Positions 6,599 through 12,178 of a stretch of 12,178 bases of DNA are shown one piece after another. This DNA is from JAVBLQ01 sp031553435 (GTDB taxonomy: Bacteria; Bacteroidota; Bacteroidia; Bacteroidales; Azobacteroidaceae): NCBI GenBank assembly GCA_031553435.1, contig JAVBLQ010000024.1, forward strand, positions 1 through 12,178, written 5' to 3'. Each line of letters opens with the position of its first letter. Positions within the stretch are counted from its first letter, which is position 1. Both the position numbers and the translations under genes were made by a program. The notes beneath the pieces are model-generated. The model did not search any database. It saw only the letters and a program-made list of their open reading frames with translations, and was not told where the DNA came from.

Positions 6599-9541
6599 AT
6601 GAAAACAAAATTGCTTTACCTGACTATGAGTCTGTTTGTGGCGGTTTCTCAATTGATTGCACAGACTCCGGAGTTGACAGTGGGAGGAAAAAAAGAGAGC
6701 ACGGATGTTTACTTGCAAAAGCTGGATATCCAGGTAGATGTAACGGGAAGTATTGCCACTACTCAATTTACAATGACTTTTAAGAACCGTACCGGAAGAA
6801 TTCTGGAAGGTGAATTACTTTTTCCGCTTTCCGATGGAGCGACAGTGAGCCGTTATGCTTTGGATATCAATGGGAAAATGAGGGATGCTGTACCCGTAGA
6901 AAAAGCAAAAGCCACGCAGGTATTCGAAGAAATCGAACAACGCCGTGTTGATCCGGGTTTGCTGGAACGGGTAGAGGGTAACAATTTCCGCACGCGTATT
7001 TATCCGATTCCGGCCAATGGAAGCCGTACTATTTCCATCAGTTACGAACAGGAATTGCCTGCCGGAAATAATGGATTACATTACCGTTTGCCAATGGATT
7101 ATAAGGAAGCCATTGATGAATTTTCGGTCAAAGTTACTGTCTGGCAGAGTAAAAGTAAACCTCAGACAGAGGCTCAGGGTGGAAATGAAATCCGGTTCGA
7201 TGCGCAGGGCAGTAATTTTGTTTCTTCTTTTTCCCGTAAGGATTATCTTCCATCGCAGTTACTGGCTTTTTCACTTCCTGTTCCGGCGGATATTTCTCAG
7301 GTACTTATGCAATCTGCTTCAGGCAGTTATTATTTTATGGCTTCTTGTTATCCTGAAGTACAAAGCATCAAAAAAGAATGGGCGGATCATTTGGGAGTTA
7401 TCTGGGATGTGTCTTTAAGCGGCTTGAAACGTGATGTCAAGCGTGAACTGGAAATATTGGATGCTATTTTTAAGGAAAAGAAAAATCTGAATGTTACTCT
7501 TTACTTCCTGAATAATCTTTTTACAAATGGGGGGACATTCAGTGTGAATAACGGTGATTGGACTTCTTTGAAAAATGCCATTCAGGCTGCCAATTATGAT
7601 GGAGGAACAAACTATAGCAGTATTAAATTACAAAATGCGCCTGCATCGGAGTTCTTGTTCTTTTCCGACGGATTGTCGTCTTTGAGCGATGCTGATTTTA
7701 TACAAGCCGGCAATCAAAAAAGTAAAGCTGTACATTGTATTGTATCTTCGTCCCGCGCTGATTACAGTTCTTTGAAATGGATTGCAGCTCAGACCAATGG
7801 TAAATTTGTCAATTTGAATGTTCTGTCTCAATCAGATGCAATCAGTGAGTTGGGAAAAGAAACGCTTTGTTTTCTGGGAGTAAAAAAATCAGGAAATATA
7901 AGAGAAGTATATCCGTCGGTTTCGACTCCTGTGCACGGAAATTTTTCAGTAGCGGGAATTATGCAGTCACAAGAGGGTGAAATTACATTACTCTTTGGCT
8001 ACGGTAATCAGGTGAAGGTAGAAAAGAGAATTAACCTGAATGCTTCTCAGGCGGATAATCGTGTGCAGGTGCATCGTATGTGGGCGCAAAAAAAGATCAA
8101 TGAACTGGATATGCGCTATGATAAAAATAAACAGGAATTGACTGAACTCGGGCAAGAGTTTGGTATTGTAACCCGCAACACATCTTTGATTGTACTTGAA
8201 ACTCTGCAGGATTATATTACTTATCAGATCACTCCTCCGGAAGAGTTATTGGCTGAGTATAATCAATGGAAAAAGAATATGGCTGACACCAGACAGCGTG
8301 AGGCGCAGAGTATGTTGGAGTTATCGAAAAATGCAGCCGCAGAACTCAAAAAATGGTGGAATACGGATTTTACTCTTAAAGAACCAAAATATCCTAAACC
8401 GGATAAAGTAGCAAGACAGAGTGCTGTTTTGCAAGCGTCTGTTGCTTTGGACGTTGTGGAATTGGCAGATGAAAGAGTCGTAATACAAGAAGAAGCCGCA
8501 GCTTCCGTTGCAGATGGTTTCCTCATGTCAAGAAACTCCATGCGAGCAAAAGTTGAAAAGGAGTCGACTAAATCCGTTGGAGATTTAAAAGTTTCCCAGG
8601 CGCCACAACCTACTATCAGAATTACACCGGTTAAGCAAGATGCCGGATATATGAAAGGCCTTACCGGAAATCCCGGATCCGATTATAAAAAGTATCTGGA
8701 AACAAGGCCGGATTACATCGGTACCCCTTCATTTTATTTCGATATGGCAGATTGGTTTTATAAACACAATGAACATGGGAAAGCAATTTGTATCCTGACT
8801 TCCATTGCTGATATGGATCTGGAAAATGCATCTCTTTTCCGTCTTCTGGGTTATCGTTTGAAGGAATATGGAGAATATGCTCTGGAAGCATACATCTGCC
8901 GAAAAGTGGTGCAATGGCGACCGATGGAACCGCAAAGTTATCGTGATTATGCGCTGGCATTGAAAGATAACGGACAGTATCAGGCCGCTTTGGATAGTCT
9001 TTATTCACTGTTGGCTCATCCTTATGCGCAGAATATCAGTCGTAGAAGCGCCGGGATAGAAGAAGTGGTGGTGACGGAAATGAATCAGTTGATTACCGGA
9101 CAATCCGGGCTAAAACCATTGAGAACTGCGAAAATCAATCAAAATCTGTTGATGAACATTCCTGTAGATATTCGTGTGGTGATCAATTGGAATATGAATA
9201 GCACGGACATTGATTTACATGTGACCGATCCGAACGGCGAAACTTGTAGTTACAGTAACAGGAGTACTGCTACCGGGGGACGTATCAGCCGGGATATTAC
9301 TCAAGGCTATGGGCCGGAACAATTTATGATTAAAAAGGCTCTGAAAGGTAAATACAAAGTATATGTCAATTATTTCGGTGATTCACAGGTGAAAAAAGAA
9401 GGGCCGTCAACCGTGATGATCGAGGTATATACTAACTATGGAAAAGCCAACCAAAAAGGAATGGTAACTTGCACTCAACTTTCCAGAGATGTTAAAAAAT
9501 CAGCTAATGGCTTAGTGGAAGTAGCAGAATTTGAGTTTTAG
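6599..9541 (+). CDS. Exported VIT / von Willebrand A / DUF2135 multidomain protein
   Basis: A 980-residue exported protein. The signal peptide (1-21) ends LIAQ with no lipobox cysteine. Residues about 25-155 are a VIT (inter-alpha-trypsin) domain, including GELLFPLSDG, RVEGNNFRTRIYPIP and RTISISYEQELP. Residues about 262-425 are a vWA-like domain whose metal site looks intact: DVSLS (Asp270, Ser272, Ser274), Thr337 in GGTNYS and Asp357 in FFSDG. The segment near 490-560 (RMWAQKKINELD, GIVTRNTSLIVLE) is typical of VIT/vWA proteins. A linker (600-690) precedes TPR-like helices (about 715-810). Residues about 855-980 are DUF2135, with VVINWNMNSTDIDLHVTDPNG and GGRISRDITQGYGPEQF. Family members are thought to bind proteins or metal at the cell surface or in the periplasm; a specific role is not known. 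The gene follows the PAS-LuxR regulator and may be under its control. Confidence 0.92.
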   Translation: MKTKLLYLTMSLFVAVSQLIAQTPELTVGGKKESTDVYLQKLDIQVDVTGSIATTQFTMTFKNRTGRILEGELLFPLSDGATVSRYALDINGKMRDAVPVEKAKATQVFEEIEQRRVDPGLLERVEGNNFRTRIYPIPANGSRTISISYEQELPAGNNGLHYRLPMDYKEAIDEFSVKVTVWQSKSKPQTEAQGGNEIRFDAQGSNFVSSFSRKDYLPSQLLAFSLPVPADISQVLMQSASGSYYFMASCYPEVQSIKKEWADHLGVIWDVSLSGLKRDVKRELEILDAIFKEKKNLNVTLYFLNNLFTNGGTFSVNNGDWTSLKNAIQAANYDGGTNYSSIKLQNAPASEFLFFSDGLSSLSDADFIQAGNQKSKAVHCIVSSSRADYSSLKWIAAQTNGKFVNLNVLSQSDAISELGKETLCFLGVKKSGNIREVYPSVSTPVHGNFSVAGIMQSQEGEITLLFGYGNQVKVEKRINLNASQADNRVQVHRMWAQKKINELDMRYDKNKQELTELGQEFGIVTRNTSLIVLETLQDYITYQITPPEELLAEYNQWKKNMADTRQREAQSMLELSKNAAAELKKWWNTDFTLKEPKYPKPDKVARQSAVLQASVALDVVELADERVVIQEEAAASVADGFLMSRNSMRAKVEKESTKSVGDLKVSQAPQPTIRITPVKQDAGYMKGLTGNPGSDYKKYLETRPDYIGTPSFYFDMADWFYKHNEHGKAICILTSIADMDLENASLFRLLGYRLKEYGEYALEAYICRKVVQWRPMEPQSYRDYALALKDNGQYQAALDSLYSLLAHPYAQNISRRSAGIEEVVVTEMNQLITGQSGLKPLRTAKINQNLLMNIPVDIRVVINWNMNSTDIDLHVTDPNGETCSYSNRSTATGGRISRDITQGYGPEQFMIKKALKGKYKVYVNYFGDSQVKKEGPSTVMIEVYTNYGKANQKGMVTCTQLSRDVKKSANGLVEVAEFEF

Positions 9542-9634
9542 TGTAAACATTTTTTAGTTTTATTTGTTTAAAAGTTTATAATGCCAATGAAGTGACAGAG
9601 TAATGAAGCGACTTTCACATTTAAATTTAATAAT

Positions 9635-10204
9635 ATGGAAACATTATTTGACAAAGTGAATCATGCCGTGAAAAACTGGTGGTTATCTCTTCTTTTAGGT
9701 ATTTTGTATGTTGCTTTTGCAATATTCCTGATGGTTAAACCTTTTGAAAGTTATGCTGCGTTGAGCATTTTCTTTAGTTGTTTTATGTTTGTTACCGGTA
9801 TTTTTGAAATCTCGTTTGCCATAACAAATAAATCGAATCTTTCGGGTTGGGGTTGGTATCTGGCCGGTGGTATTCTGGATTTGTTAATCGGGATTATATT
9901 GGTATGCCTTCCGGTAATTTCAATGATGATGATACCCTTTATTGTGGCTTTCTGGTTGATGTTCCGTGGATTCTCAGCCATTGGTTTTTCTGTAGATTTA
10001 CAACATCTTGGCTCCGGAAATTGGGGTTGGTATCTGGTATTTGGTATACTTGCCGTTATTTGTTCTTTTCTGATTATCTGGCGGCCGGAAGCAGGTGCTT
10101 TAACTTTGGTTTTTGTTACGGCATTTGCGTTTTTATTCATGGGAGTATTCAGGATTATGCTTTCGATCGACCTGAAAAAACTGAAAAATAAAACTGAAGA
10201 ATGA
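9635..10204 (+). CDS. HdeD/DUF308 family inner-membrane protein
   Basis: A 189-residue polytopic protein with about six membrane helices (near 15-36, 40-64, 73-97, 98-118, 131-149 and 153-176) and a short charged C-terminus (LKKLKNKTEE). The helices and the repeated GWGWYL / NWGWYL pattern fit DUF308, the family of E. coli HdeD, linked there to acid resistance at high cell density; that function should not be assumed here. The protein is internally repeated: a 17-base sequence at 9847-9863 recurs exactly at 10021-10037, encoding GWYL at the start of helices 3 and 5. Upstream, AATGAAGTGAC (9586-9596) recurs with one change at 9602-9612, a weak direct repeat that might be a binding site. The stop codon lies eight bases before a tandem repeat array. 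Confidence 0.9.
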   Translation: METLFDKVNHAVKNWWLSLLLGILYVAFAIFLMVKPFESYAALSIFFSCFMFVTGIFEISFAITNKSNLSGWGWYLAGGILDLLIGIILVCLPVISMMMIPFIVAFWLMFRGFSAIGFSVDLQHLGSGNWGWYLVFGILAVICSFLIIWRPEAGALTLVFVTAFAFLFMGVFRIMLSIDLKKLKNKTEE

Positions 10205-10212
10205 ATTACCAA

Positions 10213-10350
10213 GACCGACACACAAGCAGTGCATCGACCGGCACACAAGCAGTGCATCGACCGGCACACAAGTAGTGCATCGACCGGCACACAAGCAGTG
10301 CATTGACCGGCACACAAGCAGTGCATTGACCGACACACAAGCAGTGCATA
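10213..10350. repeat. Tandem array of six 23-bp repeats
   Basis: Six contiguous 23-bp units start at 10213, 10236, 10259, 10282, 10305 and 10328. Each reads GACCGRCACACAAGYAGTGC followed by AT and a variable last base. Differences: unit position 6 is A in units 1 and 6 and G in the rest; position 15 is T only in unit 3; position 23 is C, C, C, T, T, A in order. Units 4 and 5 are identical. The unit is about 60 percent GC in AT-rich surroundings and can pair GCAC with GTGC within or between units. There are no spacers, so it is not a CRISPR array. The array starts eight bases after the HdeD-like stop codon. Confidence 0.95.
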
Positions 10351-10362
10351 GTCGGTACTTTT

Positions 10363-10405
10363 CCCAATAAAAAAGCGAAACAACCGGAATCGATTGTTTC
10401 GCTTT
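10363..10405 (-). terminator. Strong terminator, mainly for the minus-strand HU-like gene
   Basis: A perfect 12-bp stem (10372-10383 with 10394-10405) closes a 10-base loop. On the minus strand it runs into CTTTTTTATT (10363-10372), the expected U-tract for the gene ending at 10490. On the plus strand only a short T-run precedes AAAATT, so it may also work, more weakly, for the HdeD-like gene through the tandem array. Confidence 0.75.
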
Positions 10406-10454
10406 AAAATTACTACAAAATTACAAATTGTTTAATAGTGAGCAAGATGAGTCT

Positions 10455-10485
10455 TTTGGGTGCACCTTGTACCGTGCACCCCAAA
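10455..10485. repeat. Hairpin just beyond the HU-like gene stop codon
   Basis: GGGTGCAC (10458-10465) pairs perfectly with 10474-10481 around an 8-base loop. A further TTT/AAA pairing (10455-10457 with 10483-10485) is reached across one bulged C. It begins about five bases after the minus-strand stop codon and has no U-run, so it looks more like a 3'-end protecting stem or part of a two-hairpin terminator with 10363-10405. Confidence 0.6.
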
Positions 10486-10489
10486 GTGT

Positions 10490-11230
10490 TTACATTGAAA
10501 CAGTCAGCAACACATCGCTTTGTACCGTCCGCGGATGCTTTAATGTTGATGCGCTGGTGAATTGTGTTACGATTTTCAACTTGTAAGCTCCTTCCGGTAG
10601 ATTGGGAACTACTACCATTATTTCCGAAGGATTGTTGATCACAATATCCTCTTCATCTACCCTGTAAATTGTTCCATCTGCTTCGGAAACAAAAAAGATA
10701 CCTACTTCCGGATCATCTCCCGCAATTTTAATCCTGTCTCCGGTTACCCTGAGATTACGTTCCGGCGTCAGCTTGTCATTGATAGACTTGGTCTTCATAT
10801 CCATTATGTAATCGATAACCGGATTTGAATTGCCTAAGCCCATAATTTCTACTTTTACCTCATCCATAATTTTCCTTAAAGGCTCTCCCTGATTAAACAG
10901 GAAATAAATGGAATGCTTTTTCTTGTTGAATGTTTCTTGAGGACTGTTGAAAACCCCTTTGATCATTGCTCTGACCATGAAATAACCGGCGTTGACCGAA
11001 TAGCCGTCAATCAATTGATAGACCATTTCTTTCAGGAACTGGTTTACATTTAACTCCATAGTGTCAACTTTGGTTGGCGCTCCTCCCCGGTTGATGGCGC
11101 TGATACAGACGTCTCTCAAAGTTAAAGTTCTTTCTGAAATAACTTTTGCCGCATAGTCGTTTGGTCCTCCCGTTAAGGCATTAGGATACAAATTGGCTTT
11201 GATACTGTGCATTTTTTCTTTTTCTTCCAT
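10490..11230 (-). CDS. IHF/HU-like DNA-binding protein with DUF4469 Ig-fold C-terminal domain
   Basis: A 246-residue protein with no signal peptide. Residues about 8-130 resemble the Bacteroides Bvu_2165-type IHF/HU-like DNA-binding domain (MHSIKANLYPNALTGGPNDYAAKVISERTLTLRDVC, with the long helical region VNQFLKEMVYQLIDGYSVNAGYF). Residues about 140-246 match the DUF4469 pattern, an Ig-like beta domain (RNLRVTGDRIKIAGDDPEVGIFF, NNPSEIMVVVPNLPEGAYKLKIVTQF). Members are common in gut Bacteroidales and presumed to bind DNA as nucleoid-associated proteins; direct evidence for their role is not known to me. The ATG at 11230 gives the full reading frame; Met7 at 11212 is an alternative, since relatives often start just before HSIKANLY. 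It is a single-gene unit with its own promoter and a strong terminator. Confidence 0.87.
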   Translation of the reverse strand: MEEKEKMHSIKANLYPNALTGGPNDYAAKVISERTLTLRDVCISAINRGGAPTKVDTMELNVNQFLKEMVYQLIDGYSVNAGYFMVRAMIKGVFNSPQETFNKKKHSIYFLFNQGEPLRKIMDEVKVEIMGLGNSNPVIDYIMDMKTKSINDKLTPERNLRVTGDRIKIAGDDPEVGIFFVSEADGTIYRVDEEDIVINNPSEIMVVVPNLPEGAYKLKIVTQFTSASTLKHPRTVQSDVLLTVSM

Positions 11231-11271
11231 AAATTAATAAACGATTAATTAATAGTTAGGATTTTTCTGAT

Positions 11272-11287
11272 GTGTTATAATTAACAC
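11272..11287. repeat. Short inverted repeat at the predicted start of the HU-like transcript
   Basis: GTGTTA (11272-11277) pairs with TAACAC (11282-11287) around TAAT. It lies just after the -7 box at 11293-11300, so it covers or closely follows the predicted transcript start. It could be an operator, possibly for autoregulation, or a leader hairpin. Both readings are inference. Confidence 0.35.
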
Positions 11288-11292
11288 GGTGA

Positions 11293-11326
11293 CAAAGGTA
11301 TATAATAAATAATGAAATTACAAGAA
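11293..11326 (-). promoter_or_regulatory. Promoter of the HU-like/DUF4469 gene
   Basis: On the minus strand TACCTTTG (11293-11300) exactly matches the Bacteroidota -7 box TAnnTTTG. TTCTTG (11321-11326) supplies a -33 TTG with 20 bases between TTG and the -7 box. The transcript would start near 11287 to 11290, giving a leader of about 60 bases. Confidence 0.65.
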
Positions 11327-11453
11327 TAAATCAATATATTTAAACCATATATATAAAATACTTTATTTGTTCACCTTTCACATTCAATTAGGACCGATTT
11401 GTAAACAGAAATAAATTTTAATATAAAATTATGTTATAAAACATAATAAATAA

Positions 11454-11485
11454 TTTGTATTTATAATGTGATTGTCTTTATTTTG
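11454..11485 (+). promoter_or_regulatory. Putative promoter of the C-rich secreted-protein gene
   Basis: TTTG (11454-11457) is followed after 20 bases by TTATTTTG (11478-11485), which matches TAnnTTTG except at the second base. The transcript would start near 11490, about 27 bases before the ATG. The intergenic stretch 11231-11516 is strongly AT-rich and otherwise shows only the divergent promoter of the HU-like gene. Confidence 0.5.
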
Positions 11486-11516
11486 TAAAACCAGTAAAAT
11501 TTAAAGCCGTAATTAT

Positions 11517-12178
11517 ATGAAAAGATCGATTGTCCTTTTCGCATTCATCCAGTGTGTTGCTGGTATTTCCGGGCAACATATATTAAAAAGCGGATTGAAT
11601 ATGCCCCGGCCGGATGATATTATCGTCAAACAACAGGTGAGTTATAAAGATCCGGGTAGATCAGGTGAAAATGTTTTGTGGGATTTCAGCAAACTGAATA
11701 CCGAAAACGAAGAATACAAACTGCAATATGCTGCCCGGGGAGACACCATGATAGTAGGAACCGAACACCGGACCATGTATTATTACTCCCTCTCCCACGA
11801 CTCTCTCCTACTCTGGGGCTACGAAAACCCAACCACGCTGATGATCAACGAACAACCGGAATTATTAATGAAGTTTCCTGTCAACTACAAAGACCGGAGA
11901 ATGACTTATTATAATGGGAATGGCAAGTACTGTGATCGCTTGTCCATCTCCGCTATGGGAACCATCACTTCCGAAGCCGATGCTTACGGTATGATGATCC
12001 TGCCCAATAAAGACACTTTGAAGAATGTGATCCGTGTCCGCACCTTCAAACGTATTGCGGAGGAAACGAAACCACTATTCGCCTCTCTTCTCGCCCTTGA
12101 CCCGCAATCCTCTGTTTCTACCGATAGTATCAATTTTCGCCTGGCTAACGACAGCCTCACCCTCGAAGTCGAAACCTT
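11517..12178 (+). CDS. Unrecognised secreted protein, N-terminal part (3' end outside window)
   Basis: An open frame of 220 codons from the ATG at 11517 runs without a stop to the window edge. It begins MKRSIVLFAFIQCVAGISGQ, a clear signal peptide with a likely cut after ISG or SGQ and no lipobox cysteine. The mature part starts HILKSGLNMPRPDDIIVKQQ and continues with DPGRSGENVLWDFSKL, then alternating strand-like segments; I recognise no domain. From memory, similar openings (NMPRP...KQQV...WDFS) occur in uncharacterised exported Bacteroidales proteins, but I cannot confirm this. From about 11780 codons shift toward C-ending ones (CTC, TCC, CAC, GAC), unlike the T/A-ending use in neighbouring genes. 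It is divergent from the HU-like gene with its own putative promoter. A C-terminal sorting signal or further domains may lie beyond the window. Confidence 0.85.
   Translation, partial: MKRSIVLFAFIQCVAGISGQHILKSGLNMPRPDDIIVKQQVSYKDPGRSGENVLWDFSKLNTENEEYKLQYAARGDTMIVGTEHRTMYYYSLSHDSLLLWGYENPTTLMINEQPELLMKFPVNYKDRRMTYYNGNGKYCDRLSISAMGTITSEADAYGMMILPNKDTLKNVIRVRTFKRIAEETKPLFASLLALDPQSSVSTDSINFRLANDSLTLEVET

Noticed and set aside
9543..9570. Terminator after the VIT/vWA gene
   Set aside because: Only a 6-bp TAAACA/TGTTTA pairing around a 16-base AT-rich loop is visible, which is too weak to call.
10213..10350. CRISPR array
   Set aside because: The 23-bp units are directly adjacent with no spacers, and no cas genes are visible.
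9751..10383. Long minus-strand frame with repeated MHCLCAG/CTACV motifs
   Set aside because: The repeats are only the 23-bp tandem array read as protein, and the rest lies opposite the well-supported HdeD-like gene.
11678..11914. Short plus-strand frame of 78 residues
   Set aside because: It lies in another frame of the secreted-protein gene that begins at 11517 and stays open to the window end with a clear signal peptide.

Overview
The window looks like chromosomal DNA of a member of the Bacteroidales (Bacteroidota). The signs are AT-rich intergenic DNA, promoters of the Bacteroidota type (TTG/TTTG about 20 bases upstream of TAnnTTTG) with no clear Shine-Dalgarno sequences, a TonB-dependent receptor with an N-terminal carboxypeptidase-regulatory-like domain, and an IHF/HU-like protein with a DUF4469 Ig-fold tail, a type I know mainly from Bacteroides and its relatives. 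The species cannot be told from this sequence.

Layout. Bases 1-151 are the 3' part of a 5S rRNA gene and its terminator, so a ribosomal operon ends here. On the minus strand, facing it, is a SNF2-family ATPase (305-2986). A gene-free gap (about 3011-3323) holds a 194-bp element with near-perfect terminal inverted repeats flanked by TTA on both sides. It could be a MITE, and a third copy of its end lies at the stop codon of the next gene.

Bases 3324-9541 look like an envelope module. A TonB-dependent receptor (minus strand) is divergent from a PAS-LuxR regulator (plus strand), which is followed by a large exported VIT/vWA/TPR-like/DUF2135 protein. A perfect 16-bp palindrome in the divergent promoter, at about -42 from the predicted receptor start, suggests that the regulator activates the receptor. 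A shorter palindrome with the same 8-bp core lies upstream of the VIT gene. A common regulon is an inference; the sequence does not prove it.

Bases 9635-11230 hold an HdeD/DUF308 membrane protein (plus) and the HU-like/DUF4469 protein (minus), converging. Between them are six contiguous copies of a GC-rich 23-bp repeat and a strong 12-bp-stem terminator.

Bases 11231-11516 are an AT-rich divergent promoter region. From 11517 to the window edge runs the N-terminal part of an unrecognised secreted protein, whose later part has more C-ending codons than its neighbours.

No complete insertion sequence, CRISPR array, tRNA or known defence operon is visible. The most unusual items are the MITE-like element, the 23-bp tandem array and the putative regulator operator.
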